Source: Mesostigma viride (taxonomy: Eukaryota; Streptophyta; Mesostigmatophyceae; Mesostigmatales; Mesostigmataceae). Taken from it: DNA of 64,000 nt. A program made the position numbers and the translations under genes. The notes under the pieces are model-generated. The model did not search any database and had not been told where the DNA came from. It saw only the letters and a program-made list of their open reading frames with translations. Below, piece by piece: positions 1-12,237 of the stretch; position 1 is the first letter of the stretch, and every line of letters begins with the position of its first letter. The stretch is from positions 1,541,307 through 1,605,306 of the forward strand of contig RPFO01000299.1 of NCBI GenBank assembly GCA_009746045.1, given 5' to 3'.

Positions 1-668
1 CCTGGGGGCCCTAGACAGCACATTGGCAGCAGCATCGCAGGAAAAGGTGTCACCACCCCCATCACCCCTTGTGTTACTTGGGTTCATGGGTGCCAGCCAT
101 GGCTTCCCAGCCCCACCAAGGGCACACCCAGGCAGGCAGAGCAGGAAGCCCATGTTAATCACTGAGCTCTCCGCGAGGCCAACCCCCCTACCAAGAAAAG
201 CGGCAACTCCACATTCAAAATGCACACAAATCATCTCCCATCCCTTCCCCTTATCTAACCCAAGCTTCATTCTTCTGTCAGCTGAAAGGGGGCTATTTCG
301 TCCCATCATGTACAGGGCCACCCATGATCCGCACGGTTGTCCATTTGCCCGCCCGCCCGCCCGCCCGCCCGCCCGCCCGCCCGCCCGCCCGCCCGCTTGG
401 CCTCCCCCACGCCTGACGAAACACCCAAGCTATGCCTACTTGTCCACTGTGCGGGCAAGGTTGAAGGTGCACTTGTGGCCGCCCACGTTTGACCCAGCCT
501 GTCCAGTACCCTAGAGACATGAAATCTGACGCCTTTAGTCACCACTGTTACTGCCATGCCCCCAGAAAGCGATTCCTTCCATTCCCCGCCAACTGCCCCA
601 ATAAATGCGTAAATGGCCCCCTATTTGGCAAAAAATGCCCCCCCCTATCTCCACTCCCCCACCCCCAC
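1..668. other. Host intron/flanking DNA, no gene seen
   Basis: I see no exon here that continues the class V aminotransferase gene, although that protein should extend beyond the exon ending at 669. The next exon is probably outside the window to the left. The stretch is rich in C on the plus strand and holds a run of the tetramer CGCC at 345-394. Apparent reading frames across that run are low complexity and are not supported as genes. Confidence 0.5.
345..394. repeat. (CGCC)n microsatellite
   Basis: About twelve uninterrupted copies of the tetramer CGCC/CCCG. It lies in non-coding host DNA left of the last visible exon of the aminotransferase gene. Confidence 0.95.
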
Positions 669-3600
669 CTTGTTTAGCAGCTCCGCATCCTCGGTGCGCA
701 CAAGCAGGCATCCCACTCCGGTCGGGTACCCAAACATCTTGTAGAAGGAGATGGTGACGAAGTCCGCGGGGACTGCGGACAGGTCGAGCGGCTGCGTGGG
801 CACGTAGGCAGCCGCGTCCACCAGCACCTGCAGGGCGGCAAAGTGGGGCGAAGAGGGTGGGCGCATGAATCGGTGAACAGGGGTTTAGGGGTGGGGAGGG
901 CGGCAGAGTACCAAGGGTGAGAAAAGGGATGTTGGGGTGCGATGGGAGAAGATTGGTAGAGGAGACCTTATTGCAGCCAGAGATGGAGGTCGCGACCCTT
1001 GGTGGATGCTCCAAAGGTGGGGTGTCGTCCGAAGCGCATGACCATGTTCTTTGGTTATGACTGGCAGGGAGGTCACCGGGCCGGTCTCCAACAGGGTGCT
1101 GACATGCAGCAACTACAAAGCCGCGACGTGGATAATCATAGGATATTTGTAGAAAACCAAAACACATACAACTATAGCAGTATATACATAGAAAACCAAA
1201 ACCCATACATGCCTCCAAGGAGTAGAAACAAACACACATTAAAGACCAACAAATAGAGACCCACAAATAGAGACCCACAAATAGAGACCCACAAATAGAG
1301 ACCCACAAATAGAGACCCACAAATAGAGACCAATATATAGAGACCAACAAATAGAGACTAACAAATGGAGGCCAACAAATAGAGACCAACAAAATGAACA
1401 AACAGAGGCCCACAAATAGAGACCCACAAATAGAGACCAACACAGAAGTGCAAATAAGGTGCAGCACAGGCCATGGTTATTGTGGGACCGCCGCTTGCAG
1501 GCAGTCAATCAAGGGCATTCGTAAAGTAGGAAAAGGATGCATGGGATTTCAATTTGTTGCAGAGGGGCTGATTGTGTCCAACTTCAGCACATCTAAAAAG
1601 GAAAGTTTTACTTGTAACCCATGTTTTCGCATGCTTCTGCCCTAAGCATACCACCCTGGTCACATGGCCAACCTGCAAAACCACCAACCTTCCCACCATG
1701 TCAAGCACACAACGCAAAGTGCACAAAGCCAAGCGCACAAGTAAAGCTCACGGCGACAGGGGGATGGGATGGATAAGGACCAAACACGCGGTGAAGTAAG
1801 CCCTGCGGTGTGACAGATGACAGGATTAGGTTCCAAACCCCAGGCACGAAACTGCGGAAGGTTAAAGGCCTCAAACCAACGCGGCACTACAATAACATGG
1901 AGGCATGGATACATAATTACCAAGTACAATAACACATACGGAGATACGCCACCGTGAGGTACGGACCCTTGTTGTATCCCACCCACCTTCCAGCTGCCGC
2001 CGTTCCTGGTCTTGCGCCGCCGGATGGCATCCACCCAGCGCTGCGGGTACTTGACGCCCGCAAAGTTCTCCTCCAATGGGAACGCGAACAGGCTGTAACT
2101 TCCGGCCTCCCCATTCCCGTCGTCAAGCCCCTGCACCGGACGGCCTGCGGCCCAGGCGTCGACGAGGGCCTCGTCAAGCGCGCGGAAGGAGGCGCCCTTC
2201 TCGATCGCGTATCCGCGCATGCCCAGCACGCTCATGTGGTTCTCCTTGAGGTAGCTGGCGCACGCAACCGGGGGCGTGGGCGAGCACGCAAGGGGGCAAG
2301 CAGCTAAGTACACGACGGGGCAAGCGCAAGAGGGCAAGTGCACATGAGGCAAGCGCGCACGCAGAGATGCACATCTGTGCGCATGGGGTAAGGGCAAGCA
2401 TCCCGCAGCCAGGGGGGCAAGCTCAGCGTTCATCAGCCATCAGCCGGGCCGACGCGGCCAGTCAGGCGCACCCAGCCGGGCATGGGCAGGCCACCAGGAA
2501 AGGGCGGGGGACTTGACCGCGGCAGACGAGAGAATTCTGACCGATGTGTGTTTCCCCTGGTGCGTTCCATGCTGTTGCGGTAGATGACGCGCTTGACATT
2601 CCAGGGAAATGGTAATTAGCATGGAGCCATGGATGACATGTTACTTCTGATAGTGACGATTACAGCGGTCTTTATGATAACAGTTGCAAAAACGAAAAAA
2701 ATGATACCAAGGGGACACAAGGGGACACAGGCAGGCTGTCAGCACGTGCCGCTCATGCGATTGTGCATGACTCGTGCATGGTGGGTGAGTGGGTATGTGG
2801 GCGAAGGAGATCCAGGCGGGGCAGGACACACGCCTGTCGGCCGTACAGCGCATCCACCAGGGACCCACCGGTATTCGCTCGTGGGCGACCATGGAAAGGA
2901 TTCCCCCACCAGCTTGAGCGCGCCCGTGGCGCTGTCGGTGAAAATGACCTGGTGACAATGCAGGGGGGGCAGCAGCCGGCACAACGTTGTTTAACACACG
3001 GGCCGCATAGTGGGTTATCAACACATCAGGTAGCATGGCCGCCAACATGCAAGTCTACCGAGCACAAGTACCGAAAAATGAACGAAGCTTGGCACAGGGG
3101 GGTATATCGTGTGCCTGCCCTCCTACTCCATGCATATGTACTGTCCATGCATATGTACTGTCCATGCATATGTACTGTCCATGCATATGTACTGTCCATG
3201 CATATGTATTGTCCATGCATATGTACTGTCCATGCATATGTATTGTCCATGCATATGTACTGTCCATGCATATGTATTGTCCATGCATATGTATTGTCCA
3301 TGCATATGTAATGTCCATGCATATGTATTGTCCATGCATATGTACTGTCCATGCATATGTATTGTCCATGCATAACATGCATGCATATGCACAACATCCC
3401 GCTGCTGGCACTCTCGTGGGCATACTTCATCGACAGCGCAAGGCGAGGTGTGATGGATCCGAGAGGCAGCCAAGACGGAACGCCCCACCTGGTAGTCATC
3501 CGGGTTTGCGTTGAAGAAGCGCAGGATGCGCATGCGCATGTCGGCCACGCGCTGGTCCGTGCGCGCGGATGAGGGGTTGGCGCTGTGGGGGTTGCCGAAG

Positions 3601-6600
3601 ACTGCCGACTTGAGGTCCCTGCGGCGTCCGATAACGGCACAGCCCAGTAGGGGGGGGGCTGCTGAGAGTTGCTGATACAGTACGGATATATTACTATTAG
3701 TAGCGGACATAGCACCAGTATATAAGTTGTATAGGATATATTACGGATATATTACTATTAGTAGCGGACATAGTACGGGTATATAAGTTGTATAGGATAT
3801 AGTACGGATATATTACTATTAGTAGCGGACATAGTACGGGTATATAAGTTGTATAGGATATAGTACGGATATATTACTATTAGTATCAGACATAGTACGG
3901 GTATATAAGTTGTATAGGATATATTACGGATATATTACTATGAGTAGCGGACATAGTACGGGTATATTAGTTTAGGAGCGCAGAGGGAAGGACAGGGTGT
4001 CCACAACCGCCCCGCCAGAGCAATGTGTCTTATCCAGAGGCCTGCCACTATGGGTACATGCCACCGGACGCCCTACCGTTGCTGCATTTCCTCTACACGG
4101 CACGTTTCGTGTCACCAACCCACCTGCATGGGGCGCGCCCCGAATGAAAAATGCCTTGTGGATGGCAAACCAAGGAGAAGTACAAAGACGCTGCCCAAAA
4201 CAGGCGCCATCACGATGCAGTAGAAGCTGCAGTCCATGCAGCTATGGCAATTCCGCTCCAGCTCCCTTCTAAGGAAAAGGCCAGCACGCATCGGCGCATC
4301 CCGCGCCTACCCATCAAACACTTCGGCACATGCATGCAGGAACGTCTCAAAAAGGCCCACCTCAGTACCAGTCACGAAATCGTGTTAGACGCCCAGTGCT
4401 TGAATCCAGTATGGCACCCAGAGTTTCACTATTGCGGACATACTTGAACGCCGCATCCAGGGTGGAGTTGCAGTAGAGCGACGAGCCCGTGTAGTCCAGG
4501 TAGTGCTCGTTGGGCCCCAGCCGTGTTCCCACCTCGGCCGCATAAAACTCGTCAAAGGTTAGGTTGCCCAGCGCGGCCTGGTACCCGTACTGGGCGCCGT
4601 GGGTGGCCAGGAACTCGGCCTTGAGGTCCTGCATCGGCAGGTAATGCAAGGGGGGGTGATCGTGTAACATATAAGCCGACATGGGTGAGCAGGGAAACAC
4701 TAAAAATCCATGCACGCTTTGTCATTCTTATCATCACCGACGGTGCATGGATAGTTAACACCCATGCATATTTTGTCATTCCTATCATCAGCAACGGTAA
4801 AGGGATAGTAAACACCCATGCATACTTGTCGTCCTTATCATCACCAACGCTGCAACAGGTGGGGTGGCAGACATTGAAGCTTGGCAAGGACAAGCACTCC
4901 TTCCTACCCCCCCACGCACCTAGTCCCACCATATAGCAACCCTCTTTCACCTTTAGGCCCCTCCCCACTGCGGCCATCTAACAGCCACAATCACCAGCCC
5001 CCTCTTCATCCACCCACCCATCCACCACTTTACCGTCTTTGCAGCCACAGCCGCCGTGCCAGCTGGCGCGCGACCAGTCGCCTGCATTACCCCGCGCCCG
5101 GCTGCCTCATCCGCCTTGGCCTGCGCGGCCCAGGGCGGGGGTGGTGGCGCGGAGCTCTTCACACCCGCCATCTGCGCAAGGTGGCTGAAGACGGAGCTGG
5201 ATTGGTCCGACAGCTTGCTGACTGCTTCCTTGATCGCCTTGACCTGCACGAGGGAGGGTTCCCAGTATGGCCGTGGGGCCATACAGCCCATGCCACGTGT
5301 TGCCATGGGGAATTCATGCGGACCATTGGGCGCGGGTGGCAGCGTAAAAGATGCCTATTCTTAGACTAGAAGAGGGTTCCCATGGGGTATATCACAAATC
5401 TCACACATGCAGGCAATTATCATCCGTTTCAGGGCGGGTCTGCACGAACTACCTGCATGTACAGGTAAGCTTGCCACCCAATGGACGATGCATGTACAGG
5501 CAAGCCTGCCACCCCATGGACGATGCATGCACAGGCAAGCTTGTCATCCAATGGACGATGCATGTACAGGCAAGCTTGCCACCAAATGGACGATGCATGC
5601 ACAGGCAAGCTTGCCACCCAATGGACGATGCATGTACAGGCAAGCCTGCCACCCCATGGACGATGCATGCACAGGCAAGCTTGTCATCCAATGGACGATG
5701 CATGTACAGGCAAGCTTGCCACCAAATGGACGATGCATGTACAGGCAAGCTTGCCATCCAATGGACGATGCATGTACAGGCAAGCTTGCCACCCAATGGA
5801 CGATGCATGTACAGGCAAGCCTGTTGTCCAAACGACCACGCACAACATAGACCCAATACCCACACCATTGATAACATGCCCGTGATGCCGTGTGGCTATT
5901 AATAGCATGCATGAGGAGGGCCAGCTCACCTCCGCCTCCGACGGGGGCTCCGCTGGGATCAGGTACCCGTTGGGGTCTGACTTGTAGTAACCCTTGGGGT
6001 TCTTCAGGACAAGGTCCAGGTTCTTGGCGATCTGGCCCACCCGGCTGCACGCGTCAACAGGTGGCGCACACCCACCATGCCCATCGATACCACATCAGTT
6101 CGCCTGACAACAGCACCTGCTTGATATGAAATGACGCTCACAGTCCGGTTGAAGGCTACCCATTCCAGCACATGAAACGACAACCGCGTGCACACGATCG
6201 GTGTACGCGAGGATCAGGGTATGTTGGAAGGGGGGTAACGGAAATGGACAGAGGAACGGTGTGACAGTTGCTATGCGCCACATGGCGCAGCCATGCTGCT
6301 GGCACCCGCTTCATCACCGACTGCCTACCTACCTGCCAGCCTCATAGGAAAATGCTTGCTGTGGTGAGTTGAGGTTTAACCAATCGTGGGATGCTCTGTG
6401 AGATCATGCATATATAGCGCCAGCACAGAGCGGGTGGCGGGGTCTTTATTACGTGGCCACAGAGTGGCGGGGGTGGGTGCTGCATGGGTGGGATTCGGGA
6501 GGGACGAGGATGGGTTAAGATTGAACCCACAGAAGAATGGATGCACCAACGGCAATACAAGACCTGCAGGGCCGATGTAAGCTAGGCCCAGCGTGACGCG

Positions 6601-9600
6601 TGCTGGTCAGCCGCTTGCGGACCCACCATTATCATTTTGTGACCATGTGATGGTCCCCATAGCCATACACCCCTTGCCTCATTCGATGGCAGGTCGCCAA
6701 CACAACCCTTGCCTCAAGCGATGGCCAACACACCCCTTGCCTCTGGTGTATGCCTCACCGCGGCTAGCAGCAAACCGCTTGCCTCGCATTACTTGGAGTC
6801 AGCCACAACCTCGTGCCTTGAGTGTCAACGGCTAGGCCCGTACCTCTTTACGGGCTGGAAGCTTCCGATCAGGCCGTACCCCCCCCGGTAGACCTGCATG
6901 TATGGCAGCCCGCGAACGCCCAGGGTCTCCTTGATGTACGTCTTCAGCTCATCTGTGTTCACCTGGCAGGGTGTGCACCCCGGGAGCACCGCATCGCACA
7001 GAGAGGGCAGCAGAGCAGGGGCAGGCCGTGTGAGCTGCACGACCTAGATTCGCGATGACCGACACTTCCTCGATCAATCAGATAGGACCCTGGATGCATG
7101 CCATACATGGCTGGTGACCATGACGCAGTCTACGTGCTAATGTCTTATGACCATGTGGTGTCCGGATTACTTGTGGATGAATATACTGTCCCGCGGATGA
7201 ATATACTGTCCCGTGGATGAATATACTGTCTCGTACACTCAGAGGCTGACCCATGCCCCCTACTTACCTTGAGATAGGGCAAGCCGCAATCTGTCATATC
7301 AAACACGGTTAACCTATAGAAAGGCTCGAGCTACCATGGTCCAGATTCTCCGAATTTACGGCCTGCGCTGGTGGTCTCGTGGATACCATGGTCACTATAG
7401 CATATGGTAATGCCATGCCTCCGCTGGTTGTCTCAAGGATACCATGGTCACTATAGCATATAGTAACGCCATGCCTGCGCTGGTGGTCTCATGGATACCA
7501 TGGTCACTATAGTATAAAGTAATGCCATGCCTGCGCTGGTGGTCTCATGGATACCATGGTCACTATAGCATATTGTAACGCCATGCCTGCGCTGGTGGTC
7601 TCATGGATACCATGGTCACTACAGCATATAGTAATCCCATGCCTGCGCTGGTTGTCTCATGGATACCATGGTCACTATAGCATATAGTAACGCCATGCCT
7701 GCGCTGGTGGTCTCATGGATACCATGGTCACTACAGCATATAGTAATCCCATGCCTCCGCTGGTTGTCTCAAGGATACCATGGCCACTATAGCATATAGT
7801 AACGCCATGCCTGCGCTGGTGGTCTCATGGATACCATGGTCACTATAGTATAAAGTAATGCCATGTCTGCTCGCTGGTTGTCCCATGGATGTAGAGACCA
7901 GGGTTGGGCGTAAAGGGGGTCAAGGGGTTGACGTAACGTAAACATGTAAAATGGCCGAAAGGGTGACGTAGAACGTAACGTAGACGTAGAAGTTTACGTG
8001 CGTAAAGTAAAGACGTAACTTAACGTAAACACGTAAAGCCGCACAAAACCTTATGATTTTCCCATGGATTTTCCAGCTATTTTCCGCCACTCCATAGCAA
8101 ACACTAGACAGTGCTGTCCGTCACCGCATGGCGCCGCAGTGCCATTAGGCCTACAACAGCTTACTAGCACCACTTCACCTCACAAGTGTATCTGCCGACA
8201 TTCCCACACTGATTACGTTTACCTCGTTTTACGTTACGTATGTACGCGAAACATAACGTACAAACGTAACGTATATGGGCGAAGTACGTAGAGGCCTTAC
8301 GTGCCATTTTGTCCCCATGTAAACCGTAACGTAAAACCACGTAATTAAACCACGTCATTACGTAAATGACCTAACGTAAACCCTTTACCCCCAACCCTGG
8401 TAGAGACGGTTCCCACCAACACCTGTAGCCTACTCGCCCGATGCCTACTCCCCGCCCCCCGGCTCCCAGCATTTCCTCATGGGCATGTCGCTTGATGGGC
8501 TGAGTCAAATCCAGTGTGGGGCTTACATCTGCAAGCACATGGCCATAGACAGGACTGCTGCTGACCGTGTGTGGTGTTGCCTTCCATGGTTACCGTAGGC
8601 GCGCATTATCAACGGCGGCCACACGATTCTGGAAAAAGCGGACAGAAATAGGAGGCAGAGTGCGACTGCCCTAGTTACCACACTTAATGACCATCTAGAT
8701 AGTTCCCTAGTGACCACACTAAATGACCATCTAAATAGTGCCCTAGTGACCACACTTAATGACCATCTAGATAGTGCACTGGTGACCACACTTAATGACC
8801 ATCTAACTAGTGCCCTAGTTACCACACTTCATGACAATCTAGATAATGGCCACATAGACAAAATTGCCCATAAGCTCCACGATGACTACATAAGCTTGCA
8901 GGCCGCAAAGTAGTGGCAGCACGCGACATCATTATGGCTTGCTGGGCGGCAGGTCACCACAAGACTGACCGGGTGCTACTGGCAGAATCTGGTGTCAACA
9001 AAATCCAGCGGATACCTTCTACTCGTAGTCATACTCTCTCACACCAACTCCCCCAATGGATTCAGGTATTTGCACCACAGAGTAAGCCATCCAGTTGGAA
9101 CGGAACCCAAGTATCACCATCCCACCCACGATGTATGAACCAATCAGGGGCCCGAAACCGCCATGTGATTGCCCCAGGGAAAGGGACGTAAACCATAGGA
9201 TCACTGGCGATATCTTCTCAGCTGCTCCGAACGCCCAACAGCTTCGCAACACCCCACCCCAACACCCAATGCAACAAGTGCTCACCAGACAAGTGATCTA
9301 AAATATGTAGAAACACTGGATTTACAGTCATGCCCGGCTGTCAGCTGCCAGCACAGGGAAACTCACCGCATTCGCGCGTGGCGCAAGAAGGACCCACCTT
9401 GACACACTTGAACTTGCCCTTGCGGTTGCGGATGACCTCACACAGGATGGGGTACAGACCTTCGCACCCGTGGCACCAGGGGGCGTAGAAATCTGCGGAC
9501 GCTCAACAGAGAGGGGACGCACCCCCACCCATGGACAGAAGAGAAAACCCCAATCCATGGGGAAAAAAGCAGGAGCGGTTACTCACCGGATTAGTGGATT

Positions 9601-10690
9601 CCAGAGCCACGGATGCATGATGGTCCCTATGGTTGTGTCTTGTGCGTGTTCAGCCGCCTCCGCTGGCACGGCCCTCACTGCCATCATGCACAGGGTGCGT
9701 GCCTGCTTGCTTGCCAAGGAGGGTGTGGCGGGAGCAGCACGCTGCATGCATGGTGCGACTTGCAGGGCGTGCGCCCAATCAAATGCTGTGCTGGCGACTG
9801 CACGGCGGCATGCCACTTTGCGAGGCAACCCCTATGAAAGCGGTGTTCGACCCAGCATGTCTACGCACACGCCACTGTGGCACGCAACCCAGGCCATATT
9901 GGTAATCCTATTCGATCATTACACCGCATACTGACGTCATCCGGACTCTTCCTCGAAAGGGGCGCACTTCGGTTCTGGGGGACAAGCCCCAGACACATGA
10001 AGCTCCCAACCTCAGCACGGAGACGAGTTCCGATACACCTATTGCGGGCTCGAGCCCTGTTTTGGTGAACAACTACTACAGCGTATACGCATACATTCAG
10101 TGCTGGCCTCCCGTCAGCGTTTGAGTCATGGGTGGAAGAAGGGTCATCCTTGGATTGGTTGACTGCACAGCCCCTCCCTGGTGGATGCACTCCCTGGTGG
10201 ATACAAACTACGAATGGCTGCCTGCTGGGAATTCCCGTAGTTTAAGCACGTTCATAGGTGGGGGACCGGGTATGCAACACGCGAGGCACTCATCCTTCCC
10301 AAGGCTTAAATCTAGCCAGCATTACTGGTGACTCGATACAAGGTGCCCACCCAAACACCGCAACTTTCTACAGCGGGCAGGCAAAGGGTCGGGGCCATCT
10401 ACATGTTAGATAGTGTTGTTTTGTGCCGACGAGCCAACAGGCTTTCACGCGACCGATTTGCGGGAATTTATGGGTTCTGTCAGGGATCTGTGCGACATTA
10501 AATAATCCCAATTGAACAAAAGTGTTGGTCCCTGGGTCGCCTGCTCACCTACGACCACAAGCTTTCCCTCCGGTGCTTCCAGGACTTCGCGCTGAAAATC
10601 GCTGATGGTGTGGCAGGCGATGAACAAGTCGGCGCCTTCTTTCCACCATTCCCCTGAAGCGCTTTTGGCCTCCGCCAAAGCAGATCGGGT
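669..10690 (-). CDS. Thioredoxin-class V aminotransferase fusion (MOCOS-like), 10 exons, partial
   Basis: This is a spliced host gene, read right to left. Exons: about 10549-10690 (5' edge unresolved), 9398-9492, 6844-6962, 5930-6044, 5034-5243, 4444-4628, 3489-3618, 2869-2948, 1987-2254 and 669-827. Every junction has GT...AG, and the phases match throughout, so one reading frame runs through all exons. The first three exons encode a thioredoxin fold with FYAPWCHGC (CxxC redox site) and a GVRGLPYMQVYRGG segment. Exons 4-5 form a linker rich in Ala and Pro. From 4628 onward the protein resembles the PLP domain of molybdenum cofactor sulfurases and other class V aminotransferases: YLDYTGSSLY, GNPHSANPSS, FTDSATGALKLVGE, and the PLP-lysine motif SFYKMFGYPTGVG in the last exon. 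The family transfers sulfur from cysteine. The fused thioredoxin may reduce a persulfide intermediate (inference). The N-terminus and C-terminus are not seen. Two adjacent genes would be the alternative, but no stop or start interrupts the joined frame. Confidence 0.85.
1253..1434. repeat. 14-bp minisatellite in intron 828-1986
   Basis: Tandem copies of a 14-bp unit (CCACAAATAGAGAC and variants, with ACCAAC versions in the middle). The array lies inside the intron between exons 1987-2254 and 669-827. Frames read through it are repeats of Ser-Leu-Phe-Val type and are not genes. Confidence 0.92.
3129..3374. repeat. 17-bp minisatellite in intron 2949-3488
   Basis: About fifteen tandem copies of a 17-bp unit, ATGCATATGTACTGTCC with A/T variation at one position. 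Each unit contains the palindromes ATGCAT and CATATG. It lies in the intron between exons 3489-3618 and 2869-2948. Confidence 0.95.
3683..3968. repeat. 61-bp tandem repeat in intron 3619-4443
   Basis: Between four and five copies of a unit of about 61 bp with the core GGATATATTACTATTAGTAG and a second block, CGGGTATATAAGTTGTATAG. It is AT-rich against a GC-rich background and lies within the intron that separates exons 4444-4628 and 3489-3618. Confidence 0.9.
5455..5825. repeat. 35-bp minisatellite in intron 5244-5929
   Basis: About ten copies of a 35-bp unit containing AAGCTTGCCACC, ATGGACGATGCAT and GTACAGGC. Alternating variants (AAGCTT/AAGCCT, CCCAATGG/CCCCATGG) form a higher-order pattern. 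The units abut without spacers, so this is not a CRISPR array. Confidence 0.95.
7177..7236. repeat. 21-bp repeat, three copies
   Basis: Three consecutive copies of GTGGATGAATATACTGTCCC with small changes, in the 6963-9397 intron of the thioredoxin-aminotransferase gene. Confidence 0.85.
7350..7885. repeat. 56-bp minisatellite in intron 6963-9397
   Basis: About nine and a half copies of a 56-bp unit that includes CTGCGCTGGTGGTCTC, ATACCATGGTCACTATAG and CATATAGTAACGCCATGC. The array stops just before a MITE that begins at 7899. Confidence 0.95.
7899..8399. mobile_element. hAT-type MITE, 501 bp, 8-bp TSD
   Basis: The terminal inverted repeats start CAGGGTTGGG and run about 19 bp with one mismatch. 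They are flanked by a perfect 8-bp duplication, GTAGAGAC, at 7891-7898 and 8400-8407. CAGGG termini and 8-bp duplications are diagnostic of the hAT superfamily. The interior has no transposase. It is made largely of degenerate ACGTAA/TTACGT words, so its two halves are partly complementary and could fold into a hairpin. It was inserted in an intron of the thioredoxin-aminotransferase gene. Confidence 0.92.
8665..8850. repeat. 36-bp minisatellite in intron 6963-9397
   Basis: Five copies of a unit of about 36 bp: GTGACCACACTTAATGACC followed by ATCTAGATAGTGCCCTA and variants. It lies in the same intron as the 56-bp array and the hAT MITE. A reading frame through it is repetitive and not supported. 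Confidence 0.9.
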
Positions 10691-11569
10691 GATACATTTC
10701 TGGAAGATGTGAGAGGGCCTTGAGTATGTGGCTGAGCTCCACCATGAGGATCCACGGCCCAGGAGAGGCTTGCCGGTGCTGCGGGCGCAAAAATAGACGT
10801 TCGATTCCCCGCAAGATCCGAATGAAATGTTGCATGTTAAACTCGGAGTGCAAACTGCCGTACACACTTGTAGAAAACCTTACTTTGCAAGCGTAGTGAA
10901 CTTACCTAGACTTTAAAACGCCGGGGCGTTTACCATAAACTATTCGGTTGGCGTTTCGCCTTGCTACAACTGGTTCCAGCGGGCAGAGCAGCAGTTGGCG
11001 GGCGCATGCCTGCAAAGCCATGTCTGGACGCGATCAACAACTATTTAGTCTAGAAAAATGAAGTCCGAAGTTGTCCTCGATATGAAAAATCCAAAACTGG
11101 CTAGCGCCTAGCAGTGCTTGCCTTGAAAAAATAAGTTGGTTTAGCCCGCCTTGTGCATGCCGGAGTTATTCACAGACAAGCGAGGAGATGATGATGACGC
11201 ATATCGAGCTTTTCCACGTGACATGCCAGCCTGCTTCGATGCTTGCATCATCTTTTCTTGGTGACACATGTGCACGTTTGACTAGATACGTGCGAGCAAG
11301 CGCAAGTAGCTAGCGCTTCATGCAGGAAGAAGCCAATTGTCAGATCTGATTCCTACGCTGGAAAATGACAACAAACTACCTAGTACCCAAATCCCAAATG
11401 TCTGCTGACAGGAGGGGTGACATCTCCAGGCAAAATTTCCTGGATACTAGGGGCCCGTCCCAGAGCCTGACTGCTGCGGTAAGCGCCGGCCCCTGAATTG
11501 AATTAGGGGCTGGCGAGTAAAACGAGGGTCGGCGGCGGTGGCCCCGTATTACTGGCCCCCAATAGCGCA

Positions 11570-11672
11570 GCGCTACGTGGCCGAGCTGCGGCACCACGTG
11601 GCAAGATGCGGCACCACGTGGCTTGATGAGGCGCCACGTGGCTTGATGAGGCGCCACGTGGCTTGATGCCGG
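11570..11672. repeat. Tandem CACGTG (G-box) repeat
   Basis: Five successive units of about 20 bp, each carrying the palindrome CACGTG or a near match (units like GGCGCCACGTGGCTTGATGA). Another CACGTG copy lies at about 12014. CACGTG is the binding core of bHLH and bZIP factors in plants and algae. Whether this cluster is regulatory or only a minisatellite cannot be told from sequence. Confidence 0.75.
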
Positions 11673-11793
11673 CATGCCCCTCTCCGGCGACAGGCAATTA
11701 CTGGGCAAGACATATCACAGTACCCTAGTACCATCCGATCTACTTACGTCGCTAAACTATCTCTGTTGGATATGACCGGCGTGGGATTCCAAC

Positions 11794-11820
11794 TGAACTG
11801 AACTGAACTGAACTGAACTG
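11794..11820. repeat. (AACTG)n repeat
   Basis: Five copies of the pentamer AACTG in a row. A related TTGAG/GTTGA pentamer run lies in the opposite sense at about 13099-13120, on the other side of the inverted-repeat element at 12238-13044. Confidence 0.85.
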
Positions 11821-12237
11821 GGCAAGACATCTGCAGACTGCATGACAGTATAGCGCGGCGCGGCTTTCCCATCAGCTGCTATCTACAGTGCCGTAAGCGG
11901 AACCGCCCACACAGTATAGCGCGGCGCGGCGTGAGGACGGATGCCGACACAGTTTTTTGTGCAGGCATCCGTAGGCCCGTACATAGCTGGCATCCGGGGC
12001 ATGGCAAGATGGGACGCCACGTGGCATGATGCCGCATGCCGCGCCTGCTGTACAATATGGGGGCCCGAAATCTAGGGCTGGCGGCTGCATAAAAATTCGG
12101 CCCCTGGAATCTGCCCTATAGGGGCCGAAAAGATGGGGGCTAGCTAGAATTGGTGCCGGTAGCTGCACGGGCCCCTAGTATGGAAATAGGGGCCAGACAT
12201 TCTGGACCGGCGGCTGCAGGATCCGGCCCCTATTTAG

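Larger units (their letters stand above)
10691..12237. other. Intergenic/upstream host DNA with short repeats
   Basis: No gene is supported. The stretch probably holds the 5' part and promoter of the thioredoxin-aminotransferase gene, but I could not fix an upstream exon. Between about 11430 and 12235 there are several imperfect inverted units with AGGGGCC/GGCCCCT ends around a GGCGGCTGCA-like core. These look like decayed copies of a small hairpin element. Confidence 0.5.

Noticed and set aside
3035-3715. Long open frames on both strands across the 17-bp repeat
   Set aside because: A 17-bp unit without stops gives open frames in several phases. The translations are simple repeats such as MHMYCPCIC, and the real exon there (3489-3618) is on the minus strand and short.
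5455-5825. CRISPR-like regular array
   Set aside because: The 35-bp units abut directly with no unique spacers and lie in a eukaryotic intron, so this is a minisatellite.
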